Shown piece by piece: positions 1 to 9,947 of a stretch of DNA of 64,000 nucleotides. Both the position numbers and the translations under genes were made by a program. Where the stretch lies: NCBI GenBank assembly GCA_016713535.1, contig JADJOY010000035.1:57047-121046 (forward strand). The letters are read 5' to 3'. Within the stretch, counting starts at the first letter, position 1, and the number at the start of each line of letters is the position of its first letter. The DNA comes from Deltaproteobacteria bacterium. Its GTDB lineage: Bacteria; JADJOY01. Under the pieces are notes generated by a model. That model saw nothing but the letters and a program-made list of their open reading frames with translations, was not told where the DNA came from and ran no database searches.

Positions 1-276
1 CGGGTGCGCTCGCTTCGCGACCTCGGCGAGGCGGAAGCTCAGGAAGCGATTCTCGGTGGTGGTGGTGATGCCGAGGATGTCGGGGCGATCCTTGCGGATC
101 TTCTCCCCGATCTGGTCCCAGTCCATGTCCAGGATGTGACTCGGGACGACCTCGACGCCGTAGCCCGCTTCCTCGAGCACGGCGGCGATGTAGAGGTGCC
201 CGAGCGCGGGCATCATGTTCTCGGACCAGCGCTCGGCGAAGTAGCCGCCGGGCGGAACGTAGAGCTGGATCTTCAT
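1..276 (-). CDS. B12-binding radical SAM protein, N-terminal fragment
   Basis: The first 92 codons of a gene that runs off the left edge of the window. The translation starts MKIQLYVPPGGYFAERWSE and continues through MMPALGHLYIAAVLEEAGY and RPDILGITTTTENRF. This is the Rossmann-like cobalamin-binding domain that precedes the radical SAM core in class-B methyltransferase-like enzymes. The 4Fe-4S cysteine motif lies outside the window, so the reaction cannot be named. The gene is on the same strand as the acyltransferase and GT-C genes upstream but is separated from them by 267 bases in which I see no gene. Confidence 0.75.
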   Translation of the reverse strand, partial: MKIQLYVPPGGYFAERWSENMMPALGHLYIAAVLEEAGYGVEVVPSHILDMDWDQIGEKIRKDRPDILGITTTTENRFLSFRLAEVAKRAHP

Positions 277-543
277 CGTGGTGCGACCTAGCCAGCCGAG
301 CTCGCGGAGCCTGAGACGGTGGCGCGAAGGGCGTTCATGACGCGACGCGCAATCCGCGCGTCGCCAACTCCAGCCGAGCGCCTGGTTCGGCACAAGCACC
401 GGGCCGGATCGGGGAACGCGCAGAGTAACGGCGCCCACCTACCCCGTCAAACCAATGATCCCCGTATGTTGCGGCCCTCGGACGTGATGCCCCCTACGGC
501 TAGGGATGCCCACCGGGCAAGCAAAGCGAGCGCCATACGCCCG

Positions 544-1332
544 TCACGAAGTCCCAGGGTCCGGACCAGGCCTCTCCGCCGCGAGGCGTGAGCGCAGGAA
601 GCGCGCGGGCAGTCCCACCGCGATCGCGAAGGGCGCGACGTCCTGGGTCACGACCGCTCCCGCTCCGATGACCGCATCGTGCCCGATCGTGACCCCGTCC
701 ATGACCGTGACCCCCGCCCCGATCCAGCAGTTGTCCTCGATCCGCACACCGTTGGTGGTCGACCCCTGCTGGATGATCGGGACGTCGACCCGGTCGAAAT
801 CGTGGCGGCCGCCCCCGAGGACGTAACAGAACGAGGAGATCAGCACGTTGTCGCCGATCTCGACAGAGGACTCCGAGTGGATCACGCAGTTGATGCCGAC
901 GTTGGTCCGGTTGCCGATGCGGATGTCGCCTTCCTTGCAGCCGATGACCGAGTTCCGGCCGACCATCACGAAGTCGCCGATCTCGATCCCCCGGTTCCGA
1001 GCGCCCTTCGCATCCAGCACCGCGTTGTCGTCGAAGATGCACCCCACGCCCACCCGGACCTTGTGCGGGTGTCGCAGCGCCATGTTGCGCCCGAACGCCG
1101 CCCCACCTCGCCCGACCGAGCCCAGAATGCGGGGATACAGGACCTTGCGAGCGGCGAAGCCGAGCGCCCCGGGCAGCCCACTCACGGCGAGGATCACCAG
1201 CTCGAACGCCAGCCACTTGGCAACACCGGCCTCGCCGACGACGGCCTCCCGGTAGCGCACGAGCGCGGACCGGCGTGGATCGGTCATGCTACTCTGGAGC
1301 AGGGTCTTCTGGTCTTCGCGCACGTTGCTCAC
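544..1332 (-). CDS. left-handed beta-helix (hexapeptide) acyltransferase
   Basis: About 262 residues. The C-terminal two thirds shows repeated hexapeptide turns such as IEIGDFVMVGRNSVIG, IRIGNRTNVGINCVI and IEDNCWIGAGVTVMDG, the fold of WcaF/NodL/maltose O-acetyltransferase-type enzymes that acetylate sugars from acetyl-CoA. The DHDxI-type region appears as GGGRHDFDRVDVPI. The N-terminal 60 residues include a hydrophobic stretch. The GTG start overlaps the TGA of the upstream GT-C gene (GTGA) and has GGGAGG about ten bases before it, so the two are translationally coupled. A role in decorating a surface glycan is inferred from that neighbour. Confidence 0.8.
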   Translation of the reverse strand: MSNVREDQKTLLQSSMTDPRRSALVRYREAVVGEAGVAKWLAFELVILAVSGLPGALGFAARKVLYPRILGSVGRGGAAFGRNMALRHPHKVRVGVGCIFDDNAVLDAKGARNRGIEIGDFVMVGRNSVIGCKEGDIRIGNRTNVGINCVIHSESSVEIGDNVLISSFCYVLGGGRHDFDRVDVPIIQQGSTTNGVRIEDNCWIGAGVTVMDGVTIGHDAVIGAGAVVTQDVAPFAIAVGLPARFLRSRLAAERPGPDPGTS

Positions 1333-3254
1333 GTCCCGGGACCTCCCTGGCGAGGAACGACGTCGACGTTCAAGAACACCCCGAGGTAGCGCTGGTCCCC
1401 GCTGCGGCCGTCACCCGAGTCGAGAGCCGGGACGAACCCGCGCTCGCTGGCGACGGACACGCGGTGCACCAACACGTCGAGCCCCTTGTGGTGGTACGAG
1501 AACCCCTCTCCCGCCGGCAGGCTGACCACTCGCACCTCGCCGGGCGCGAGCTCGACGCGCTGCTCACGCCCCTCGACGCGAACGACCACGTGATTCGGCC
1601 GCGGCCCGTTGGCCACCGCGACCAGGATCTCGCCGAGCGGCCCTTCGGACTGCAGCAGGAACTCGGCGGTCCGGCCACCCCGAATCCAGAAGCAGCCGGC
1701 GCCACGGGCGTGCTCGCTGGGCACCCAGCCACAGCCCGTCTCCGGTCCGTAGAAGGAATCATCGAGAAAGTAGAGCTTGTATCGTGGCGGAGTGCCGAAA
1801 GGCTTGCCGTAGGCGTGCGGGTTGGTGTCGGTCGGTAGATCGAGGAGGAGCTCGCGATCCGGTGCGAACCATCGCCACGGGGCCGACATCGCGTGAGAAC
1901 CCGGTGATGCCGTGACTGCGGTGGGCGCGAGCAATGCGCCACCGAGCAGCAATCCCACCGCGCCCCACCCCAGGGCCAGCGTTCGAGCGGTCAGCGGTCT
2001 CGCGAGCAGGAAGAAGAGAAGCGCGTACGTTCCCATGAAGTAGCGGTTGCCGATCGCGCCGCCACCGCCGACGTAGTTGAACGGGATGAAATAGAGCGCC
2101 CACCCGATCTCCGCGATCGCCACGACGATCAGCCCCCACCGCCATGGGTCACGCGGACGCCGCAAGAATGCAGCCAGAGCCACGATCGCCATCGGGAAGT
2201 GCCAGGCGACACCACCGAAGCGTCCGACCAGGTACGAGCGCCAGCCCGTGAGCCACTCCTTCGGCGTCGCGGTGTCGGCGAGCTTCTCGGTGGCCATCGA
2301 GAAGCAGTCGTCGATCCCGACGCGCGAGTCCTCGAGTGGGAAACGGAACAGGCACGTGACGCGATGCCCGCCCTGGTAGTTGAACTCACCGGTCGCCCAG
2401 CGGTTGATCAGGAAGAGTCCACCGACCACCCCGACGAACACCGCGCCGACCACCACCGTCCCCCACCACCGTCGACGCCAGAGACACGAAAGTCCGAGCG
2501 GTACGGCGAGCAGCACGTTTGGCAGCGGCTTGAGGAAGGTCGCGAGACCGAACAGCACGGTGGCCGCCACGTCGCGCGGATCCGTACCGAACCGCCGAGC
2601 CCACGGGCCGTCGAGCGGTGCCGGCCGAAACGGCGGACGGAACCACAAGGCCATGCCGAGGAAGACGAGCGCGAAGTGGGAGATCTCGGTGGTCATCCAG
2701 CGCGCATACACCGGCAGCACCGACCCGGCCACGAACGTCGCCGCCGTCGCGGCTGCTCCTCGAGCCCCACCCATGGCCCGCAACCAACTCGCACCGGCGG
2801 CGATGCAGGCCGCCAGCAGCACGGCGTGGAGCACCAGGAACCCCCTGGCGTCGAGCACACGTACGAACGGCGCCGCGAGTAGCGGTAGCAGGTACCCTTT
2901 TCCGAAGACGATCCGGTCGCCCGCGACCTTCTTCAAGAACACGCCCTGCGGCCCGCCCGGAAACTCCTGATGGCTGCGCGCGAGGTCGTGCCGGGTGTAG
3001 GTGAGATCCAGATCGTGCGCGAGGCTCTGCGCCATCACGTAGTAGGTCGCCTCGTCGCTCTGGAACACCCGCCGCCGGGTGACCGGCAGATCGGACACGA
3101 GGCTCGTGGCGACGACGAAGCCGGCGAGCGCGAGCCCGAACGCGCGCCGTCGCCGAGTCACCTCGGTTCCACCGCGGGCCCGCCGTGAGCGGTTCGCGCG
3201 AGCGTCGGATCGGCGCGGCGCCCCGCTAGCGGAAAGGGCGGCGGTCGTGGCCAT
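1329..3254 (-). CDS. GT-C fold polytopic glycosyltransferase-like membrane protein
   Basis: 641 residues with many hydrophobic helices and a soluble C-terminal region of about 200 residues. After the first transmembrane helix comes RRRVFQSDEATYYVMAQSL, the acidic DE motif in the first external loop typical of GT39/GT83-like (PMT/ArnT) enzymes that use polyprenyl-phosphate sugars. The N-terminal 30 residues are Arg-rich and cytoplasmic. Its ATG overlaps the amidase stop (TGATG), placing it in one transcript with mutS and the amidase. The donor and acceptor cannot be read from sequence. It could also be an uncharacterised polyprenyl-linked transferase of a related family. Confidence 0.75.
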   Translation of the reverse strand: MATTAALSASGAPRRSDARANRSRRARGGTEVTRRRRAFGLALAGFVVATSLVSDLPVTRRRVFQSDEATYYVMAQSLAHDLDLTYTRHDLARSHQEFPGGPQGVFLKKVAGDRIVFGKGYLLPLLAAPFVRVLDARGFLVLHAVLLAACIAAGASWLRAMGGARGAAATAATFVAGSVLPVYARWMTTEISHFALVFLGMALWFRPPFRPAPLDGPWARRFGTDPRDVAATVLFGLATFLKPLPNVLLAVPLGLSCLWRRRWWGTVVVGAVFVGVVGGLFLINRWATGEFNYQGGHRVTCLFRFPLEDSRVGIDDCFSMATEKLADTATPKEWLTGWRSYLVGRFGGVAWHFPMAIVALAAFLRRPRDPWRWGLIVVAIAEIGWALYFIPFNYVGGGGAIGNRYFMGTYALLFFLLARPLTARTLALGWGAVGLLLGGALLAPTAVTASPGSHAMSAPWRWFAPDRELLLDLPTDTNPHAYGKPFGTPPRYKLYFLDDSFYGPETGCGWVPSEHARGAGCFWIRGGRTAEFLLQSEGPLGEILVAVANGPRPNHVVVRVEGREQRVELAPGEVRVVSLPAGEGFSYHHKGLDVLVHRVSVASERGFVPALDSGDGRSGDQRYLGVFLNVDVVPRQGGPGT

Positions 3255-4893
3255 CAGCTCACGCCTCTCGCCGGCGGCTCACCCCGGCCCAGGAAGGACA
3301 TCACACCGTGGGCGAGCGCGCTCGCGACGGCGTCCTGGTATTCGGTTTCCTCGAGCTGGCGCCCCTCTTCGGAATGCGTGATGAAGCCGATCTCGGCGAG
3401 CAGCGAGGGCATCTCGGACCCCACGAGAACCACGAATGGCGCTTGCTTCACACCCAGGTCCAGGACGGGTCGGAGCGCGCCGAGGTCGCCGACCAACCGG
3501 CCATGCACGACCTGCGCAAGCCGGCGAGACTCGGAGGCATGGAACTGTGTCGCGAGGTCGTCCAGGATCTTGATCACCGGCGGCACGTCGTCGCCGCGCC
3601 CGGACGGCGTCGCGCTCCACCCGTTCTCCTCGACGCGGCCTGAAGCGACCGGACGTCTCGCGTCGGCGCGAGAAAATAGGTCTCGATCCCCTGCGCGTCG
3701 GGTGCCGCCGAGGCGTTCGCGTGAATGGACACCAGCACCGAACCGCCGCGCGTGTTCGCGATCGCCGTCCTCTCCTCGAGGGGAACGTAGTCGTCTTGGT
3801 CCCGGGTCAGTACCACGGGTAGGCCAGCCGCCGTGAGGCGATCCGCGAAGCGCCTCCCGATCGCCAGGGTGAGATCTTTCTCCCACACTCCCCCGGCGCT
3901 GCGGGCGCCGGGGTCCCTGCCTCCGTGCCCAGGATCGACGATGACTGGCCCCATCGCGCGCGCGGACGCGGTGGGCGCGAGGGTGATGACGACGCGGTTC
4001 CCGAGCGAGAACGCCTGGTGCTCGAGCCGCTCGTTGACCCGCAACTCGACGCGGACACCGCCGCTGGCCCTCTCGAGAACGGTCAACCGCTCGACCCATC
4101 GATTGCTCGCGACGTCGGGCAGCTCGAGGTCGGCCGCGGGACGGGCCTCGGGAACCGTGACCCGGAACAGGTGGCCGTCGCCCGGCGCGATGTCGTTCGG
4201 GTCCCACTCACCCGACGCGGTGACCTCCCGATCGAGATCCAGCACGAGCTGAGCGCCACCGACGCCTGACCAGCTCCGGATCCGCGTGATCCGAGGCGCG
4301 CTCTCGGTGGGCTGCCCCGCCGTGAGAGCCCTACCAGGCGCGCTCTCGTGAAGCGATCCTGGACCGGACGAATCGCCCAGCGCGGTGAGGCGGGCGAGCG
4401 CGGTCTTTGCCGTCGGGCTCGTCGGAAAGCGGACGATCAGCTCGCTCAACGTCGCGCGAGCCGATCGGGGATCGACGAGGCGCGCCCGCTCCACCTCCGC
4501 AGCGGCGAGAAGGGTCTCGGGAGCCCGGGGATCGGCAGGGTAGTCCCGGGCGAACCGTTTGCGAATCTCGACCGTCGCGCGAGCGGCGTCGACGCTCACG
4601 GTGTCGTTCCGCGGCGCAAGCGTGCGTGCGGCGCGGAGCAGCGCCTCGCGAGCCTGCGGCGCTTCCGGAAATCGATCGGCGACTTCGACGAAACGATCCG
4701 CGGCCGCCCGCCGCGCGGAGTCGCTGGCGTGAGCGGGCAGCGCGCGCTCGGCCCGAGCGGCGAGCGCGAACGATGCCGCGGCGGTGTCGGCCGCCGGGAA
4801 GGCGGGCACCGGCCCCAGCCCCACGAAGACCGAGAGCACAAACGCGCGCCAGGGCGCCGGCAGGCGCCGCGCGTGAGGGGGCTCGCGCGTCAT
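3254..4893 (-). CDS. N-acetylmuramoyl-L-alanine amidase with AMIN domain (one frame change)
   Basis: A periplasmic murein hydrolase that cleaves the bond between MurNAc and the stem peptide during cell separation. An N-terminal signal-like helix is followed by an Ala-rich TPR-like region, then an AMIN domain (around VLDLDREVTASGEWDPNDI). The zinc-dependent Amidase_3 domain follows, with VIVDPGHGGRDPGA, the Glu in VWEKDLTLAIG, and SIHANAS. The frame breaks near 3631, where one base is missing after GCGTC. The C-terminal part, with LLAEIGFITHSEEGRQLE, continues in the next frame to the TGA at 3254. Its ATG overlaps the mutS stop. The total of about 546 residues is normal for AmiC-like proteins with extra N-terminal repeats. 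Confidence 0.85.
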
Positions 4894-7480
4894 CCGTCCC
4901 CGCGCGCGCGACGCACCAGCCGGTCGAGCTCGTTGAGCGCCTCGAGCGGCGTCAAGGTCTCCACTCGGAGCGCCGCGAGCGCGTCGCAGAGGCCATCCGA
5001 CGCTGGGCGGAAGAGCTCGAGCTGCGGTTCGCGCGACGGCCCCGCGCCTCGCCGCCCCGCTCGTCTCGATCCATGGGCCGCGGTGCCGTCCTCGAGCTGC
5101 GCGAGTAGCTCGCGGGCACGGCGGATCACCTCGTCAGGCAAACCAGCGAGGCGCGCAACGTGGATCCCATAGCTGCGGCTCGCAGCACCCGGCACGATCC
5201 GGTGGAGGAACAGGATCTCCTCCCCCCACTCGCGCACGGCCACGTTGAAGTTCTGGATCCGCGGGAACGACGAGGCCAGCTCGGTGAGCTCGTGGTAGTG
5301 GGTCGCGAACAACGTTCGCGGCCGACCCCGCCCCTCGTGCAAGCGCTCGGCGACGGCCCACGCGATGCTGAGCCCATCGTAGGTGCTGGTCCCTCGCCCG
5401 ATCTCGTCGAGGAGCACCAAGCTTCGTGACGTGGCCTGGTCGAGGATCTGCGCGGTCTCGACCATCTCGACCATGAAGGTGCTCTGACCCTCGGACAGCC
5501 GGTCCGACGCTCCCACGCGAGTGAAGACTCGGTCGACCACGCCGACCCGCGCTCCTTCGCGGGCACGAACGACCCGCTTGCGCGAGCACCACCGTGAGCG
5601 CGACCTGGCGCATGTAGGGTCGACTTGCCGGCCATGTTGGGACCGGTGATCAAGAGAATCTGGTTTCTCGTCTCCGTCGAGACGGACGTCGTTGGGGACG
5701 AACCGGTCGCGCCCGAGATTCGCCTCGACCACCGGGTGACGACACTCACGCAGGTCGAGAACGCCGCTCTCGTCGATCTCGGGCCGGACGAAGCGACGCA
5801 CCGCGGCGACTTCGGCGAACGAGGCGAGGGCGTCGAGCTCGGCGATCGCGCTCGCTGTGCGGCCGATCCGCGGCGCGCGCTCGCCGACGCGCTCACGAAC
5901 CGCGTGGAAGATCTCGAGCTCGAGCTTCCGGGCGCGATCCTCGGCGCCGAGGATCTTGGCCTCCATCTCCTTGAGGTCGGGTGTTACGTAGCGCTCGGCT
6001 CCGACGAGCGTCTGCTTGCGGATCCAGGTCGCCGGCACCCGTTCGGAAAACGAGTTCGGAACCTCGAGGTAATAGCCGAACACCCGGTTGTAGCCGACCT
6101 TGAGCTTCGGGATCTGCGAACGCTCACGCTCGCCGGCCTCGAGGCGCGCGATCCAAGATTTTCCGTCGCGCATCAGCAGCCTCGCCTCGTCGAGAGCGGG
6201 ATCGAACCCGTCCCGCACCACACCGCCCTCGGCCATGGCCAGCGGCGGTGCGTCCACGAGCACCCGCCGTACGTCCTCCGTGACGTCGGTGAGCAGATCG
6301 ATCGCATCGGCGAGCTGTTCGAGGCGTGGCACGCCGGCGTCACCGAGACGCGACTTGAGCTCAGGAGCTTCTCGAGCGCGCCAGCCAACGCGACGAGATC
6401 ACGCGCCGACGCGCGTCCGGTCGTCACCTTCCCGTTCAGACGCTCGAGGTCGCCGACGGCGCCGAGCGCGTGCACGAGGTCCGCACGCCGCATCGGATCG
6501 TCGAGCAACGCCTGCACCGCGTCGTGACGCTCGCGAATCGCCGACGGTCGCACCAGTGGCTCGAGCAACCAGCGCCGCAGCAGACGAGCTCCCATCGGCG
6601 TACGCGTGCGGTCCACGATCGATAGCAGCGTGCCGCCGCGACCACCGTCGACCAGCGAGCGCACGCGCTCGAGGTTCCGCTCGGCGATGGGATCGACGAT
6701 GAGGCGCTCGTCGGGCTCGTAGTAGCGTGGTGGCGTGAGGTGCGATGGGATCCGTTGCTGGGTCCACGCGACGTAGCCGAGCGCTGCGCCGATCGCGCCC
6801 ATTGCGAGCGTCCCGCCCGCCACGTCGAGCTCGGGGAACGCGACCACGAGCTGCGCACGACCGTTCTCGTCCGTGAAGCGATCGACGGGAAGCGGGCTCA
6901 GGCAGCGGCCGCTATCGGCCACTCCACGGGGCGCCTCCCAGCCCTCGGGGTGTAGGATCTCGGTCGGTGCGAAGCGGTCGAGCTCGGAGCCGAGGGCGGT
7001 TTCGCTCTGGACTTCGGTGAAGCAGAAGTCCCCGGTCGAGACGTCGACGAGCGCCAGACCGAACGCGCGATCACCCGGCCGGATCGCGGCGAGATAGTTG
7101 TTACGGTCCTGCGCCAGCAGCTCGCCCCCGACGATCATTCCCGGGGTGACGATCCGTACCACCTCGCGGCGCACGATTCCCTTGGCCTCGGCGGGATCCT
7201 CGACCTGATCGCACACCGCCACGCGCCGCCCCGCCGCGATCAGCTTGGCGATGTACGCGTCGACCTGATGATGAGGGAAGCCGCAGAACGGGATCGGCTC
7301 GGGGCTGTCCTTGTCGCGTGAGGTGAGCGTGAGATCGAGCAACGAGGAGGCAGCGAGCGCATCCTCGAAGAAGATCTCGAAGAAGTCCCCCATCCGGAAC
7401 AGCAAGATCGCGTCGCGATGACGGTCCTTGATGTCCAGGTACTGACGCATCATCGGCGTCAGGGTGCGCGGCGCGTTCAT
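4890..7480 (-). CDS. mutS: DNA mismatch repair protein MutS (several frame changes)
   Basis: Recognises mismatches and small loops and recruits MutL. The N-terminus carries LLFRMGDFFEIFFEDA, the mismatch-binding Phe-x-Glu motif. Connector, lever and clamp regions follow, then Walker A GPNMAGKST, Walker B LLDEIGRGTSTYDG and the ATHYHELTELA motif. The length of about 860 residues is normal. The reading frame changes once near 6390. It changes four more times between about 5560 and 5690, around Walker A. Each change can be repaired by one base, mostly in runs such as AAA or CCC, and the repaired sequence reads as standard MutS. I treat this as sequence error; true loss would give a mutator. The order mutS, amidase, GT-C is tightly packed. 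Confidence 0.9.
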
Positions 7481-7558
7481 CGTGGTGCGTGCTGCGATGG
7501 AGACGGAGCGGTCAGAAGCGCGCGCGAGGGTCCGGCAACCTACTCGAACCGTCCGAGC

Positions 7559-8446
7559 TCAGCGCGAAGGCTCGGGGTCTTCATCCGCTTTCGGGATCGG
7601 CGAACCTTCGCTCTCCGCAGCCGCATCGGCCGAGGCGCCCTCGGCCGGATCCTCCTGCGCGAGCCGCGCGACGGCGGCGACATCGTCGTCGAGGCGCTCG
7701 GCGAGATCCCACTCCACCTCCGGCTCGGTCTCGTCCGCCGCAGCCTCTCCCTCACCCGCCTGGCTCGGCTCCCGCCCCGGCGCCGGGCCGGCTGCGGGGG
7801 GGCGAACCGCCGAGTCTGGGCGCGTCTCGTGCGCCACGGCAGGGACGGCCGGGATCGCTACTTCGGCTCGCGCGCGTTGCCGAGCGAGCGCCGATCGAGA
7901 AGCCTCGACCTGCGTCCGCTCACGCTCCACGGCGTTGCGCTCCGCCCCGACCTCGGCCCGCTCCCCGGGCGAGCTCCGCACGCTCGCTGGCCAGGTGGCT
8001 TCGAGCCTCGGCGATCGCCTCGCGATCGCGCTTGAGCCCTCGGCTCGATGATCGAGCTCGGCGACCCGGAACTCGAGCTCGCGGAGCTTCGGCTCGTGAT
8101 CCTCTCGCTCGCGGGCGAGCGATGCACGCGCGCGCTCCAGCTCGCGGCGCTCCGGCTCGTAGGACTTTCGCTCTTTGCGAAGCCGGCGCCACGAGGCGGC
8201 CAGATCGAGATAGACCTGCATGCTGGCCAGGCCCATCAGGACCACCCCGAGCACGAAGAAGCCGGCACTGAACACGAACAGTGGCGTTTCTGGGGCGTGG
8301 ATCGAGTCGTTCGGCCCGACCCAGTAGCGGAACTCGAGTGACTGAACGGTGACCAGGAAGCTTCCGTAGTTGAAGACCACGAAGGCGACCAGCGCCACGG
8401 TCACGAAGATCAACGCCAAGCGGCTCAGCACACGGATCAGTGCCAT
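7559..8446 (-). CDS. LapA-domain membrane protein with charged coiled coil
   Basis: 295 residues. Two N-terminal transmembrane helices (roughly residues 8-28 and 55-80) match the LapA/DUF1049 arrangement. A long charged coiled coil follows, then a Pro/Ala/Glu-rich acidic tail. Between about 7975 and 8040 the given frame reads poorly, while the neighbouring frame reads LKRDREAIAEARSHLASERA, a clear coiled coil. Two compensating one-base indels, one in a GGGG run, are likely. LapA-like proteins in Gram-negative bacteria work at the inner membrane in envelope and LPS assembly, but this version with its long tail is not a direct orthologue. It lies downstream of the HIT gene on the same strand. 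Confidence 0.65.
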   Translation of the reverse strand: MALIRVLSRLALIFVTVALVAFVVFNYGSFLVTVQSLEFRYWVGPNDSIHAPETPLFVFSAGFFVLGVVLMGLASMQVYLDLAASWRRLRKERKSYEPERRELERARASLAREREDHEPKLRELEFRVAELDHRAEGSSAIARRSPRLEATWPASVRSSPGERAEVGAERNAVERERTQVEASRSALARQRARAEVAIPAVPAVAHETRPDSAVRPPAAGPAPGREPSQAGEGEAAADETEPEVEWDLAERLDDDVAAVARLAQEDPAEGASADAAAESEGSPIPKADEDPEPSR

Positions 8447-8461
8447 CGGTCCATCCTTGCT

Positions 8462-8998
8462 TCAGTGACGATCGGCCAGCCGGTCGAAGCGAGGCCTGAG
8501 CCGCTCGTACGTCCGGCGCAGGTGCTCGGGCATCACGGAGACCGCGCCGATCACAGGCATGAAGTTGGTGTCACCCGTCCAGCGTGGCACGACGTGATGA
8601 TGAACGTGGTGTGCGATCCCGGCACCCGCCACTCGCCCGACGTTCGCACCCAGGTTGAACCCCTCGGGACGAAGTTCTTCGCGCAGTACCTGCATCGACA
8701 CCGTCACCAGGTCGTCGACCTCGTGTCGCTCGCTCGGTTCGAGCGACCACGGATCGGCGACGTGACGGCACGGTACCACCAGCAGGTGTCCAGGAGCGTA
8801 CGGGTAGAGGTTCAGCGCCACGAACGCGGAGCGCCCGCGATGGACGATCAGCGACTCGCGATCATCGGACGCGACCAGCATCGCGCAGAAGACGCAATCC
8901 CCGATCTTCGGCCCGGCGACGAACTCCATCCGCCACGGAGCCCACAACACCGTGGGAGATCGATCGTCCGCGCTCGACACGACACCCCCGCCGCGCAC
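8462..8998 (-). CDS. HIT family nucleotide phosphorylase/hydrolase
   Basis: About 178 residues. The histidine triad appears as GIAHHVHHHVVPRW, preceded by APGHLLVVPCRH and the CVFC motif near the N-terminus, which may bind zinc. The segment after the triad, GDTNFMPVIG, matches the Ap4A-phosphorylase-like branch (Rv2613c type), which acts on diadenosine tetraphosphate. GTG at 8980, following a G-rich stretch, is an alternative start to the GTG at 8998. It sits between sppA and the LapA-like gene, spaced 15 bases on each side. Confidence 0.85.
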   Translation of the reverse strand: MRGGGVVSSADDRSPTVLWAPWRMEFVAGPKIGDCVFCAMLVASDDRESLIVHRGRSAFVALNLYPYAPGHLLVVPCRHVADPWSLEPSERHEVDDLVTVSMQVLREELRPEGFNLGANVGRVAGAGIAHHVHHHVVPRWTGDTNFMPVIGAVSVMPEHLRRTYERLRPRFDRLADRH

Positions 8999-9013
8999 GG
9001 CGAGCAGACCGGA

Positions 9014-9940
9014 TCACCAGCTCGGCAGCAGGAAGTACAGCCCTGGCCCGGTCGGCATCACCGCGGACTGCCACCGCTCGAGCTTTCCACCCAGCAGCTT
9101 GTCGAGGAGCGAGTGATGCTCCTCGGGATAGTAGACACTGGGCTCTCCCGACATTCCCGCCAGCTCGGCCGCCTTCGCGACGGCGTCCTTGAGGGTGCCG
9201 AGGGAGTCGACCAGCCCTTTCTCGAACGCCTGCTCACCCGACAGGACTCGACCGTCGGCAACAGCTCGCAGTTGCGCCTCGTCGAGGCCCCGCCGCGTGG
9301 CCACGTTCATCACGGCGCGCACGAACTGACCATAGACGTTCTGGACCATCTCCTGAAGCAGGTCCCGTTCGGCCTGCGTCATCTCCCGCGTCGGCGAGAG
9401 GATGTCCTTGAACGGACCGCTCTTCACCACCACCGACCGCACCCCCACCTTTTCCATCAGGCGCTCGTAGTTGCCGCCTTCCAGGATCACGCCGATCGAC
9501 CCCGTCAGCGTGCCGGGGTTCGAGACGATGTGGCGGGCGCCACAAGCGACGTAGAAACCACCCGAAGCCGCCGTCGAGCCGAACGAGGCGACCACCGGCT
9601 TCTTCGCGTCGAGGCTGCGGATCGCCTCGAAGATCTCCTGCGAAGGGGCCACCGCCCCGCCCGGGCTGTCGACTCGAAGCACCACGGCCTTGATCGAGCC
9701 GTTCTTGCGGAACGACTCGATCCGATCGAGGACAGGCTTGGCGTCTACGATGACACCCTTGACTTCGACGACGCCCACTCGCTCGCCGACGGAGAACGCC
9801 GAGTGGTCCTCGCCGCCCGACGCGAGGAAGCTCACCAGCCCGATTCCAGCCGAGCCGAACAGCACCAAAAGAAAGAGCGCGAGCCACGCCCCCCGCCCTC
9901 GGCGGGAGGGGCCGCTCGCGCCCCGGTCGACGCCGGTCAC
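9014..9940 (-). CDS. sppA: signal peptide peptidase SppA, short 36-kDa type
   Basis: A membrane-anchored serine protease that degrades cleaved signal peptides in the periplasm. About 308 residues if the GTG at 9940 is used. That start falls just after the rpsA stop at 9948; an upstream in-frame extension would overlap rpsA. One transmembrane helix (LALFLLVLFGSAGIGLVSFL) precedes the S49 domain. The domain has VLRVDSPGGAVAPS with the lysine-side motif KPVVASFGSTAASGGFYVA, in which the Ser lies, and TGSIGVI. The length fits the Gram-positive or archaeal-like single-domain type, not the 67-kDa E. coli protein. Confidence 0.9.
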   Translation of the reverse strand: MTGVDRGASGPSRRGRGAWLALFLLVLFGSAGIGLVSFLASGGEDHSAFSVGERVGVVEVKGVIVDAKPVLDRIESFRKNGSIKAVVLRVDSPGGAVAPSQEIFEAIRSLDAKKPVVASFGSTAASGGFYVACGARHIVSNPGTLTGSIGVILEGGNYERLMEKVGVRSVVVKSGPFKDILSPTREMTQAERDLLQEMVQNVYGQFVRAVMNVATRRGLDEAQLRAVADGRVLSGEQAFEKGLVDSLGTLKDAVAKAAELAGMSGEPSVYYPEEHHSLLDKLLGGKLERWQSAVMPTGPGLYFLLPSW

Positions 9941-9947
9941 GTCCGGC

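Noticed and set aside
4890-7480. Reading mutS as two genes (a short MutS plus a MutS2-like ATPase)
   Set aside because: The pieces join into one MutS1 of normal length and order; no Smr domain is present.
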